A stretch of 64,000 nucleotides of DNA. Origin: Bacteroidota bacterium (GTDB taxonomy: Bacteria > Bacteroidota > Bacteroidia > Flavobacteriales_D > Sanyastnellaceae). The DNA lies in contig JAQBVN010000003.1 in the NCBI GenBank assembly GCA_027622975.1, positions 84,288-148,287 of the forward strand. Reading direction: 5' to 3'. Shown here piece by piece: positions 17,086 through 25,571 of the stretch. The notes below the pieces were generated by a model, which worked only from the letters and a program-made list of their open reading frames with translations, searched no databases and had not been told where the DNA came from. Each line of letters starts with the position of its first letter. Position 1 is the stretch's first letter. A program made the translations under genes and the position numbers.

Positions 17086-19662
17086 TCAGGTCCCGTGGTG
17101 TACCCGTTTGGAAGCATCCTCGCTCTCCTCTCCCACCTCGTCAAGCCTCTGAAGGTTGGAGGCCTTCACCACGAATTCATCAACGAACAACCATGTGGGT
17201 TCAGAAGCGGCATCGTGCCACGAGGGGCAAGGACCTGGATTGACGAGATGCATCCGAACATATCTGGCTGAGAGGCCATCGAGGTCCAGGCCGACGGGAA
17301 CCACAGTTTGTCGCCCGTCTCGTTCAAGGGCTTCACCCCATGGCGCTTGAATCGGCAATTCCACAAATCGAATTCCATCGGTGGACACCGACCACTTGAG
17401 ATGAGCCGGCATGAAAATCCAAGCATCCTGATACAAGTACAACTGGGTCTCCACCCTCGACAAGGACTTGACCTCGCCTAGATCTGCTGTGCACGTCATG
17501 TCCTGACCCTGCAGGGCCTGCCATGCTCCATCTCGAAAGTCCAAAGAACCGCGGCGACCGTCCGCCAAGGCTTGGGGACCACCTCCTGTGTAATGGGGGC
17601 TTGGCGTATAGGACAGCTCCAAGGGCTGATGGGCCGCCGCATGTCCCGCCACCGGAAATCGTTCCGTCACCCCGGTGGCCCTTCCCCGCATGCTCACGTC
17701 GACCCACACCTCCCCCAGTCCCTGCACCAACACGGAGCCACCGACCTTGCTTTTGGTGTTCGGCCCCGATCCGTCGTCAGGAACAAACGTCACATCACCC
17801 CCCACATGGCGAAGCGCAGGTTCCACGAGGACCTCGACCATCCCTTCCATATGTGGCTGAACACTCACAGCCACGGGCACCCCTTCCAACCCTGGATCCA
17901 ATCCCATGTGAGCCCATCGTTGGGCCAACCCATCCAATCGCCTCAAGAACCGATCGTATGCACCCTCCTCCAAGGTCACTTCCGTCCCAGACCACAACAC
18001 CTCTGCCAAGCCCGTGGACCTCGGAAACACCTTTCCCATGACCTGGTCTTGGGGGGCACGCTCGGTCCACATGTTGCACTCGCCGCCGAGCACGCGACCC
18101 AATTGACCTTTGGCCTCTTCCGGTATGGGGTCAAAACCATAGACTTTCTCGAGATCGATGGAACGTAGCGGATAATCCAAATAGCAGTGACTTGTCGGGG
18201 ACACCACCACATCCGTGCCCAAATGTGTAGCCTCCACGGCACCCTGCATGCCTCGCCAGCTCTGGACCATGGCTCCATCGGGCAATCCCCCCTCAAGAAT
18301 TTCATCCCAACCCATGATTCGGCGACCCTTGGAAGCGAGGTGCGCTCCCATCTGGTTGATGAAAAACGTTTGAAGTTGAGATTCATGGGTGAATCCAAGG
18401 CTAGCCATGCGGAATTGGCACCGTTCGCAATCCTCCCAGCGAACCCTGGGGACCTCGTCACCTCCGATGTGAATCACCTCCGATGGAAAGAGTGTACACA
18501 CCTCATCAAGCACCGCGCGCATGAATGCCAAGGTCGTATCCTGACCCGCGCAATAGACATCTTTGAACACCCCCCAATTGTTGGGAACATCCATGGGTTC
18601 TCCCGTGCATCCAAGCCAAGGGTATGCGGCCAACGCAGCGCGACAATGTCCTGGCATCTCAATTTCAGGGATGATCTCCACATGCCGATCGGCTGCATAT
18701 CGCACGATCCCTTGGATGTCTTGTTTGGTGTAAAATCCACCCGTCACACTTCCATCTTCCTCGGTTCGAAATCCACCAATCTCTGTCAGTTTGGGATAGG
18801 TTGGAATGGGAATTCGCCACCCTTGATCCTCCGTCAGATGCCAGTGCAAGACATTCATTTTTTGGAGGGACAAAGCATCGATCACTTGCATGACAAACGA
18901 AGGCTCCATCATGTGTCGACAACAATCCAACAGCAGACCACGGTGTTCCAATGCCGCATGGTCCTCAATGAAGACCTCTGGAAGGACAAAACCCACAGGA
19001 CACCCTGTTTCGCACGAAGGAGGCAACAACTGCCTGAGTGTCGTCCACCCGCGGAACCCACCCTCTGCATCACGAGACTCAATGAGCACCCTGTCCTTGC
19101 TCACAGTCAAGCGATATCCCTCTTCTCCCAAATCCTCTTCCACTGCTTTCCATGCCCAAACCCCGGGCTGTTCATGCCATGAATTCTCGAGTCTACCGTC
19201 CTTTGTGGGGAGCACCTCCCATGTCAAACCAGCCGAAGTCAGCCATTGGGTCACCCCATCCATAGGCCAGCCCTCGGGCCAGGACAATCGCAATTTCCCA
19301 TTGGACCGAAACCCCGGAACCTCCGTGCTTCCAACATCCACGCGCACTGGATACGGCACCAAACTTTCCACACTTCCTCGTGGCAATGGGTGCACTGGAC
19401 CGTGACCACATCCGGAGAAGGCACAAGCGACAAGCAAAGCAGAAGCGACAACCGATGCGGAAGCGACAACCGATTCCATCGCAGCCCCGGTGGAAGCGAC
19501 AACCGATTCCATCGCAGCCCCGGTGGAATGAACCGCAGCAGCCAGAGCTCGAACTCGAGCGCGAATTCCAAATTCTCCAATCCCTATGGATCTCACCAAC
19601 AGCCCTGACCGGGTTGTGAAACGATTCATCATGGGCGTGCGTCTGTTCATGTCATCATTCAT
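17086..19662 (-). CDS. GH20 beta-N-acetylhexosaminidase (lipoprotein)
   Basis: An 858-residue exported enzyme releasing terminal GlcNAc or GalNAc from chitin-type or glycoprotein oligosaccharides. Order: N-terminal export region with lipobox-like VACAFSGCG (near 77-85), GH20b domain (about 100-230), catalytic barrel (about 235-590) with HRGLLLDCCRH, NVLHWHLTEDQGWR and the catalytic pair D402-E403 in HIGGDEVPR, then FN3-like and discoidin-like C-terminal modules. The ATG at 19662 overlaps the cutC stop by eight bases, suggesting coupling, but leaves about 75 residues before the lipobox; ATGs inside the tandem repeat would give shorter, more normal signal peptides. Last gene of the symporter-kinase-cutC run. 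Confidence 0.92.
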   Translation of the reverse strand: MNDDMNRRTPMMNRFTTRSGLLVRSIGIGEFGIRARVRALAAAVHSTGAAMESVVASTGAAMESVVASASVVASALLVACAFSGCGHGPVHPLPRGSVESLVPYPVRVDVGSTEVPGFRSNGKLRLSWPEGWPMDGVTQWLTSAGLTWEVLPTKDGRLENSWHEQPGVWAWKAVEEDLGEEGYRLTVSKDRVLIESRDAEGGFRGWTTLRQLLPPSCETGCPVGFVLPEVFIEDHAALEHRGLLLDCCRHMMEPSFVMQVIDALSLQKMNVLHWHLTEDQGWRIPIPTYPKLTEIGGFRTEEDGSVTGGFYTKQDIQGIVRYAADRHVEIIPEIEMPGHCRAALAAYPWLGCTGEPMDVPNNWGVFKDVYCAGQDTTLAFMRAVLDEVCTLFPSEVIHIGGDEVPRVRWEDCERCQFRMASLGFTHESQLQTFFINQMGAHLASKGRRIMGWDEILEGGLPDGAMVQSWRGMQGAVEATHLGTDVVVSPTSHCYLDYPLRSIDLEKVYGFDPIPEEAKGQLGRVLGGECNMWTERAPQDQVMGKVFPRSTGLAEVLWSGTEVTLEEGAYDRFLRRLDGLAQRWAHMGLDPGLEGVPVAVSVQPHMEGMVEVLVEPALRHVGGDVTFVPDDGSGPNTKSKVGGSVLVQGLGEVWVDVSMRGRATGVTERFPVAGHAAAHQPLELSYTPSPHYTGGGPQALADGRRGSLDFRDGAWQALQGQDMTCTADLGEVKSLSRVETQLYLYQDAWIFMPAHLKWSVSTDGIRFVELPIQAPWGEALERDGRQTVVPVGLDLDGLSARYVRMHLVNPGPCPSWHDAASEPTWLFVDEFVVKASNLQRLDEVGEESEDASKRVHHGT
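19442..19525 (-). repeat. 33-bp tandem repeat in the GH20 export region
   Basis: Two identical 33-base units (19460-19492 and 19493-19525) and an 18-base partial copy (19442-19459) stand in tandem. They encode, in frame, the 11-residue unit STGAAMESVVA twice. Each unit supplies an ATG, so copy number would change the distance from start to lipobox without a frameshift. Confidence 0.9.
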
Positions 19663-20362
19663 GGGGGTGCGTCATGTGTTGGGCCGCTTGGACCAAGGCA
19701 ACCACCTTGTCGAGGTCAACCGGGTGGACACTTCCATCAAACAAGGGGTGCTGCCAAGGCAGAGAAGTTCTCCTGCATGACGCATGAACGCCCTCCACTC
19801 CGGCCGCTCGCAGGGCTGGGACATCCTGCGGCCTGACGCCCCCTCCTGCCACGACTTCCATGCCCATGTCCATCCAAGACCGAAGATGGTCCAAACCTTC
19901 CACCGCCCTGGCGCATCGACCGCTGGACAGCAACGTGGTGACGCCGGCGGACAAAAGGGCTTCGACATCCGCCTCGGGGGAATCACTGACATCAATGGCT
20001 CGGTGCCACACCAGGGCTTCTGCCCCCACTTCATCGCACATCCTGTGAAGGTAATCCGTGTCCAATCGATGGTCCGAATTCAAACCACCCACGACAACCC
20101 GGTCTGCCCCGGCATCCATCATGAGTTTGGCCTCTTCCACAGACCAGGTCCGCTCGGAAGCCGACCATCCAAAATGACCTTCACGGGGACGGATCAATGC
20201 CCTCACCTCCATGCCCATGGACACCGCCGATTCCACCACAACAACATTGGGGGTGATTCCACCCACTTGCCACACCGAGCACAGCTCCACCCGATGCGCC
20301 CCACCCTCAATGGCCAAAGCAACATCCACCAAAGTGCTTGCACAAACCTCGACGCTCAGCAT
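19655..20362 (-). CDS. cutC: CutC family TIM-barrel protein
   Basis: A 235-residue cytoplasmic protein of the CutC family, seen in VEVCASTLVDVALAIEGGAH, RVELCSVWQVGGITPNV, EVRALIRPREGHFGW, DRVVVGGLN and EALVWHRAIDV. The family was named for copper homeostasis in E. coli, but direct biochemical support is weak. Here it sits between a sugar kinase-nucleotidyltransferase and a GH20 hexosaminidase, so a role in carbohydrate metabolism is at least as likely. The spacing to the kinase stop is 87 bases; the GH20 start overlaps its stop. Confidence 0.92.
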   Translation of the reverse strand: MLSVEVCASTLVDVALAIEGGAHRVELCSVWQVGGITPNVVVVESAVSMGMEVRALIRPREGHFGWSASERTWSVEEAKLMMDAGADRVVVGGLNSDHRLDTDYLHRMCDEVGAEALVWHRAIDVSDSPEADVEALLSAGVTTLLSSGRCARAVEGLDHLRSWMDMGMEVVAGGGVRPQDVPALRAAGVEGVHASCRRTSLPWQHPLFDGSVHPVDLDKVVALVQAAQHMTHPHE

Positions 20363-20449
20363 GCCCCCCTGCCCATCAACGACCCACCCGAGGCCTGTGT
20401 TCTACCAACCGAAATGTCATGTCTCATGGTTGAATCATTGTTTGGTTCA

Positions 20450-22342
20450 TCAAGCCCATCCTGTTTGAAAAGCCTTCCAATCGCCTGGATGGGTCAAATC
20501 CACGAATGCCCCCTCCATGGGAATGCAGGGGAAGGTAGCCTCGCTTGAAGCTAGCATCAAGGCCGTGGGGATCTCGCGTTCATTTCTCAATGGCTCCAAG
20601 GGTGTGTTGAGGCATGCATTCAGCAAACAATCCCTTTCCCATCGAAACACATTCATGCTCACCCAAACCTTGCCATTGCCATCCTTGACACGCTCCACAT
20701 CCTGGGCACTGGGTTTCTCCATCATGGCCATCAATCCCGCATCCTCCGACCACTCCACCACTGCGAAGGCCATCACCCGTTCCTTCGGTAAACCCAACGA
20801 GTCCCGGTCAAACACCACCATGCCATGCCCCACCTCGGTCAGGGCGCTGAAGGCACCTGATGGTGGCTTGTTGTCGCCATTGCACACCGAAACACAGATT
20901 CCCGACCATTCGGGATGTGCCTCCAAGGCCACGGCCACAGCCGCTGCAGTACCCTCTGGTTTGGATCGCCCACAAGGGATTCCTTGCCTCGCTACATCCC
21001 AGGCCAAACCCTGAGGTGCCCAACGGCGAAGTTCAGCCTCCGAGGTGTCGTCTTCTGCAGAAAGTACTACACATACGAAATCCACCCCCTCGGCTTGGGC
21101 TTGTTCAAGAATCAAGGCGAGAAAAGGTTTGCCCTCGGCGTTCACGGGCAACATGGCCTTGGTCACTTGTCGAAGCAAGGCTGTGGCCCCTTCACCCAGT
21201 CCTGCTTGATCCAACGAGGATTCAGCCCTCATGCGCGAAGACCGTCCCGCAGCCAGGACCACCAAGGGATGGCTCGGTTGTTTCCATGGACGGCAAACCG
21301 CACCATCCACGGGAGAAACGGTCCAAGATGCGTTTGCCCCTGCATCTCGCAAAGCGTTGTGAACCTCGTCCGTTCGAGACCGCGGGCACCACACCAACGC
21401 ACAGCCCCCCCCACCAGAACCCACCACCTTGTAGCCCCAAGCACCGGCTTCCATGGCCGAATGGCCCAACGTCTCAAGCTTGGGCGTACTAAGACCCAGA
21501 GCCTCCCGCAACACATGGTGATGACTTCCCATGAGTTTGGCCACATGTTCACCTCCACCCTTTCCCCAAGATTCGGCGGCCTCCTCCTCCAACTTGACAT
21601 TCCGCCATGTGCCTCGCCAAAGTGCCAATTCCTCGTCGGTCCAAGTTTCCGTGCCGGCCACGTCCTCGAGCGGGCGCCACCCCCCGCCCGCTCGCTCCAA
21701 AAGTGACAGGCGCGACAACTTGCAGCGCTGAAGATGGCCAAACGTGTTCTTGGGCTCTCCCGAGTCCACCAACACCCAAGCCCCCTGATGCCCCCCTTCA
21801 AGGGATTCGACATGCCAACCCGGATGAATCCTGAGAACCCCTCCACACGCAATGGCCACATGATCCATGAATCCTCCAGGAGCTCCAAACCGCCCCACCT
21901 CCACTTCATGCGCATGACGCGCGAGTTCCATGGGATTCAGGGTACAACCAGAGGCATAGGCCAAGGCATTCACCCATGCCACGACCATTGCTGTGGAACT
22001 GCTGCACCCAGATTGCAAGGGGATGTCGACATGGCAAAGCACATGTCCACCCGCGTGGACTTCCCAACCTTGGACCTCGGCGTGGGCCAAACCCGCATGC
22101 AAAAAATCCCGCACGTTCCATTCCCCGTCATGAGGCGCTGACCATGACTCATCAGAACTCCACGCAAACCTCAGGCCCGGGGTTTCTAACCGCCACTTTC
22201 CATCCGTGCTCGGCGACACCACCATGCGGCAACGAAGCGGAATGGCCGCAGCCATCACTGGCAAACCCAAATAATCCTGATGTTCACCCATGAGACAAAC
22301 CCTCCCGGGAGCCTCAGATACAAAGGGTTCAAACCATCCCAT
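20450..22342 (-). CDS. Fusion of a GHMP sugar kinase and a nucleotidyltransferase
   Basis: A 630-residue bifunctional protein. Residues 1-350 are a galactokinase-like GHMP kinase: EAPGRVCLMGEHQDYLG (10-26), phosphate-binding DIPLQSGCSSSTAMV (106-120) and GYKVVGSGGGGCALVW (303-318). Residues 358-628 are a sugar-1-phosphate nucleotidyltransferase: VVLAAGRSSRM (361-371), KAMLPV (395-400), KPEGTAAAVAVAL (461-473) and CNGDN (487-491). Together they could phosphorylate a free sugar at C1 and convert it to an NDP-sugar, as Fkp does for fucose, though Fkp has the reverse domain order. The ATG overlaps the symporter stop by 14 bases. The substrate is unknown; GH20 and the symporter suggest GlcNAc, GalNAc or galactose. 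Confidence 0.88.
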   Translation of the reverse strand: MGWFEPFVSEAPGRVCLMGEHQDYLGLPVMAAAIPLRCRMVVSPSTDGKWRLETPGLRFAWSSDESWSAPHDGEWNVRDFLHAGLAHAEVQGWEVHAGGHVLCHVDIPLQSGCSSSTAMVVAWVNALAYASGCTLNPMELARHAHEVEVGRFGAPGGFMDHVAIACGGVLRIHPGWHVESLEGGHQGAWVLVDSGEPKNTFGHLQRCKLSRLSLLERAGGGWRPLEDVAGTETWTDEELALWRGTWRNVKLEEEAAESWGKGGGEHVAKLMGSHHHVLREALGLSTPKLETLGHSAMEAGAWGYKVVGSGGGGCALVWCPRSRTDEVHNALRDAGANASWTVSPVDGAVCRPWKQPSHPLVVLAAGRSSRMRAESSLDQAGLGEGATALLRQVTKAMLPVNAEGKPFLALILEQAQAEGVDFVCVVLSAEDDTSEAELRRWAPQGLAWDVARQGIPCGRSKPEGTAAAVAVALEAHPEWSGICVSVCNGDNKPPSGAFSALTEVGHGMVVFDRDSLGLPKERVMAFAVVEWSEDAGLMAMMEKPSAQDVERVKDGNGKVWVSMNVFRWERDCLLNACLNTPLEPLRNEREIPTALMLASSEATFPCIPMEGAFVDLTHPGDWKAFQTGWA

Positions 22343-24122
22343 GCTCACGGAGACCTTGACGGTGCAATGAAAACACACCCAGGGCAGCAAGCAGCGCAAG
22401 GACCACAAGCCACAAAGCCGATGTCTCGTGGCCATACAACCACGAACCTGTGGCCATCAGGGCGCCATACACAGACACACAGCCCAAAAACGCTTGCAAC
22501 AAGCCACGTGACACAGAATGCCCGCGAGGGGATGTATCCCTCGCGAAGCCACGCCATCCTGGACCTGAAACGCCGGTTTGGGCTACAAAAGAAGTCAACA
22601 CCTCTTGAGATTCTGGCTGAAAAATCCACGCAGTCGCAACCCACCCGCCCGTGGTCAGGGCTGTTCCCCACAACAACTTCTCCCACGACTCCAACACGGG
22701 AACCCATGCCAATGGATCTGCGGACAACGCATCGTGAATCCATGTGAAATACATGGCGACCACCAGCGAAATGACCATCGCTGAAATTTCAGTGGCCGCT
22801 GAAATTCGCCACCAAAACCAGCGCAGCAAAAACAATCCTCCCGTTCCAGCTCCCAACAGGAGCAACAAATTGAACGCCTGACCTGCATCGGTGAGAGACA
22901 AACCAAGACCGGCACCCAACACCAAAGAGAAACCCGTGGCCAGTTGTCCTGCCACAACACGTTGACGTTCCGTGGCCTCGGGGCGGATGAATCGACCGTA
23001 GAAATCGTGGACCAAATAACTTGCCCCCAAATTCAATTGAGTGCTCATCGTACTCATGAAAGCTGCGAGCAGTGAGGCTGCCACAAGCCCAAGCAATCCA
23101 GGAGGGAGCAAAGACAACATGGCCGGATACGCCAAGTCATGACCCACCTTGTCCTCCGCCACATGGGGAAACGCCTCTTGCAATGAGGCCAGGTCTGGAA
23201 ACACAATGAGCGAAGCCAAGGCCACCAAAATCCAAGGCCATGGCCTCAGTGCATAGTGAGCGACATTGAACAGCAATGTGGCACCCACTGCATGCCCTTC
23301 GTCCTTGGCAGAAAACATACGTTGGGCTATGTACCCACCTCCCCCGGGTTCAGCACCTGGGTAATAACTCGACCACCATTGGACCGCCAAGGGAATGAGC
23401 AACATCGGAATCCATGCATCAGGGTTGGTCAAATCAGGAACCAGGTCCAATTGGGGAACCACAGAAGGGTGATTCAACAACCCCTTCAATCCGCCGATTT
23501 CAGGCAATTCCACAATCCACCACGCCGCCCACACCGAGCCGACCATCGCGAGGATGAACTGCACAAAATCCGTCAAAATCACGGCCCTCAAGCCACCGAG
23601 GACACTGTAAACCAACGTGATGCTACATGTCACCAACAACGTCAGCCAACCCGGCCATCCCAGCAAGATGCTGCCAAGTTTGATGGCAGCCAAACTCACC
23701 GTGGCCATCACGAGAACATTGAACACCAAGCCGAGATACAACGCGCGAAATCCACGCAAAAAAGCAGCCGATTTGCCCCCATATCGAAGCTCGTAAAAGC
23801 TGATGTCCGTGAGTACGCCCGAACGGCGCCAGAGCCTTGCATACACAAACACAGTCACCATTCCAGTCAACAGAAAAGCCCACCACGCCCAATTGCCTGC
23901 CACCCCTTGTTGCCTGACTAGATCCGTCACCAAGTTGGGGGTATCGGTGCTGAACGTGGTCGCTACCATGCTGATGCCTAGAAGCCACCAAGGCATGTTT
24001 CGACCAGCGAGGAAATATCCCGCGGCATCTGATTTGGCCTGTCGGCTTGCCCAAAGTCCTACGCCCAAGGCCAAAACGAAATACGCCCCGATGAGGGCCC
24101 AATCCAAGGTTGTCAATTGCAT
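22329..24122 (-). CDS. Sodium:solute symporter (SSS family)
   Basis: A 597-residue membrane protein with about 13-14 helices. The SSS pattern is present: DWALIGAYFVLALGVGLWAS, DAAGYFLAGRNMPWWLLG, the TTFSTDTPNLVTD region and LAAFMSTMSTQLNLGASYLV. It should couple sodium entry to uptake of a small solute; sugar transporters are frequent in the family. The ATG chosen is at the start of helix 1; the open frame upstream codes nothing recognisable. The downstream kinase overlaps its end by 14 bases, so the sugar kinase substrate is probably what this protein imports. Confidence 0.92.
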   Translation of the reverse strand: MQLTTLDWALIGAYFVLALGVGLWASRQAKSDAAGYFLAGRNMPWWLLGISMVATTFSTDTPNLVTDLVRQQGVAGNWAWWAFLLTGMVTVFVYARLWRRSGVLTDISFYELRYGGKSAAFLRGFRALYLGLVFNVLVMATVSLAAIKLGSILLGWPGWLTLLVTCSITLVYSVLGGLRAVILTDFVQFILAMVGSVWAAWWIVELPEIGGLKGLLNHPSVVPQLDLVPDLTNPDAWIPMLLIPLAVQWWSSYYPGAEPGGGGYIAQRMFSAKDEGHAVGATLLFNVAHYALRPWPWILVALASLIVFPDLASLQEAFPHVAEDKVGHDLAYPAMLSLLPPGLLGLVAASLLAAFMSTMSTQLNLGASYLVHDFYGRFIRPEATERQRVVAGQLATGFSLVLGAGLGLSLTDAGQAFNLLLLLGAGTGGLFLLRWFWWRISAATEISAMVISLVVAMYFTWIHDALSADPLAWVPVLESWEKLLWGTALTTGGWVATAWIFQPESQEVLTSFVAQTGVSGPGWRGFARDTSPRGHSVSRGLLQAFLGCVSVYGALMATGSWLYGHETSALWLVVLALLAALGVFSLHRQGLREHGMV

Positions 24123-24160
24123 CAAAACAAGAATACAACCTGTCAGGTGGGAGGAACAAT

Positions 24161-25354
24161 TCAGAAGCAGTGAGTTCCAAACAATCCCAAGATCATCAGG
24201 ATGTCTGAAACGGTCACTGCCCCATCTCCGTTGACGTCCACAACACAATCCTGTTGACATCCAAACTCGGCCAACATCACCAGGAGGTCTGCAACAGCCA
24301 CCCAGCCGTCGACGGTGACATCCCCCAGGCATCCGACGGGTGGCGCGTCGACATCGTAGTTGTTGGCAACGGGCGGATACGAGGGACAGACCTGTTGGCT
24401 GGTGAAAGACATCAACGCTGACAAGTTCCAATCGTAATACCATGGATCATCCATGTGGGGAACGTGACCCGCACCTTCAAACACCGTCAAGGAATTGACA
24501 ACACCTTCCGCACTTGCCTGGAGATGCACCGGCCAACTGCCGTCCACTTCGATGACATCAAAACCCAACAATTGAACCATTCCAGTACCAAAGGGAACCG
24601 TTGTGTCCGAGGTGCCATGGGTGCTTACCACAGGAGCGTCTCCAGCTTCTAACCAGGTGGCGCTTCCCAAAGCCCCTGAAATGTTCATCACAGAGAGAAC
24701 TGCGGAACTGTATCCCGGGTTTCCACTCAAGCCTTCAATGCCTCCACCCAAACCAGGCTGGGTCAAATCAATGCCATCAGGCACCTCCCCGAGATTGTCC
24801 ACATAGGCCGCATGCAGAGCGATGAAGCCGCCTGCAGACGATCCACCCAGGACAATCCGGTCGGGATCAATGCCCCAAGGGTTGCCTTCTTCCGTGTGGG
24901 ACCTTCGAAAAAACCTCACCGCTGCCTTCGCGTCGTGGACACCGCGAAAGACGGCCTCTTGCAAAGACGTGGACAAATCAAAGAAATCGTCCACGCCAAG
25001 CCTATAGCTGATGCTTGCCGCGACATAGCCCATGCGGGCCAAATCCTCGCACAACGGCACCACGTCCGTGCCGTCGTTGCTTCCCGCAAGGAAAAACCCG
25101 CCGTGCGCCAAAATCACCACCGGACGATCGGAGACGTCGTCTCCCACAGGGCGGTACACGTCCATGTCCAATTCCTCCATCGCACCCGAGGCGCCGACGT
25201 TTCCTCCGTAAATCACGCCATAATCCACTTGGATTTGATCAAACACTCGGTAGCGGTAACGCACACCGTCGCATTGTCCCCATGCCGTGGCAAAGGAGAG
25301 CATGAACGCCGCGGACACTGCCGCCCTTTCGCACCGTCGACACCAATCACGCAT
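24161..25354 (-). CDS. Secreted alpha/beta-hydrolase with double dockerin-like tail
   Basis: A 397-residue secreted esterase-like protein. The signal peptide ends near ATAWGQ; the hydrolase has oxyanion motif AHGGFFLAGS (83-92), nucleophile elbow LGGSSAGGF with S173, and a likely catalytic His in GAGHVPHMDD. The fold resembles hormone-sensitive-lipase or carbohydrate esterases. The last 60 residues carry two dockerin-like units (GDVTVDGWVAVADLLVMLAE and DVNGDGAVTVSDILMILGLF), ending FGTHCF. It starts inside the end of a hydroxylase-like fragment and ends 38 bases before the symporter, so it may be part of the same leftward unit. Substrate unknown; acetylated glycans are plausible. Confidence 0.87.
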   Translation of the reverse strand: MRDWCRRCERAAVSAAFMLSFATAWGQCDGVRYRYRVFDQIQVDYGVIYGGNVGASGAMEELDMDVYRPVGDDVSDRPVVILAHGGFFLAGSNDGTDVVPLCEDLARMGYVAASISYRLGVDDFFDLSTSLQEAVFRGVHDAKAAVRFFRRSHTEEGNPWGIDPDRIVLGGSSAGGFIALHAAYVDNLGEVPDGIDLTQPGLGGGIEGLSGNPGYSSAVLSVMNISGALGSATWLEAGDAPVVSTHGTSDTTVPFGTGMVQLLGFDVIEVDGSWPVHLQASAEGVVNSLTVFEGAGHVPHMDDPWYYDWNLSALMSFTSQQVCPSYPPVANNYDVDAPPVGCLGDVTVDGWVAVADLLVMLAEFGCQQDCVVDVNGDGAVTVSDILMILGLFGTHCF

Positions 25355-25562
25355 TTCCCTCAAGATCAAAACCGGCGAACCAGCGGTCCAATTCCAAGCG
25401 AAGTGGGGAAGCCTTGCCTTCCAAATTGGCGCGCTGACGCTCGTACAAGCGCCTCCACGTGTCGTGGTGATCGGGCGTGTAGTTGGCCCACATTTGCGAC
25501 AATCCCTGGTCCATGTGATGAAAATACACCACACGAACCAGGGATTCAACCTCCTGGAACAA
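25347..25562 (-). pseudogene. Probable remnant of an aromatic amino acid hydroxylase
   Basis: A short frame of about 71 codons (TTG start) or 55 codons from an ATG at 25514. Its core ANYTPDHHDTWRRLYERQ and ANLEGKASPL resemble the N-terminal block of phenylalanine 4-hydroxylases (YT..H..W..L..RQ...L). The catalytic domain with its two His and one Glu iron ligands, about 200 residues, is absent: the frame ends and the esterase gene begins. No such domain is found in other frames nearby. It may be a decayed gene end or a small unrelated protein; the assignment rests on one motif. Confidence 0.45.
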
Positions 25563-25571
25563 GAAGGTTCC

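Noticed and set aside
19442..19525. CRISPR-like repeat
   Set aside because: The 33-bp units are directly abutting with no spacers and lie in frame inside a coding region.
24123..24443. N-terminal extension of the sodium symporter
   Set aside because: The extra 107 codons are Arg- and Cys-rich, antisense-like and cover the end of the esterase gene; the ATG at 24122 opens helix 1 normally.
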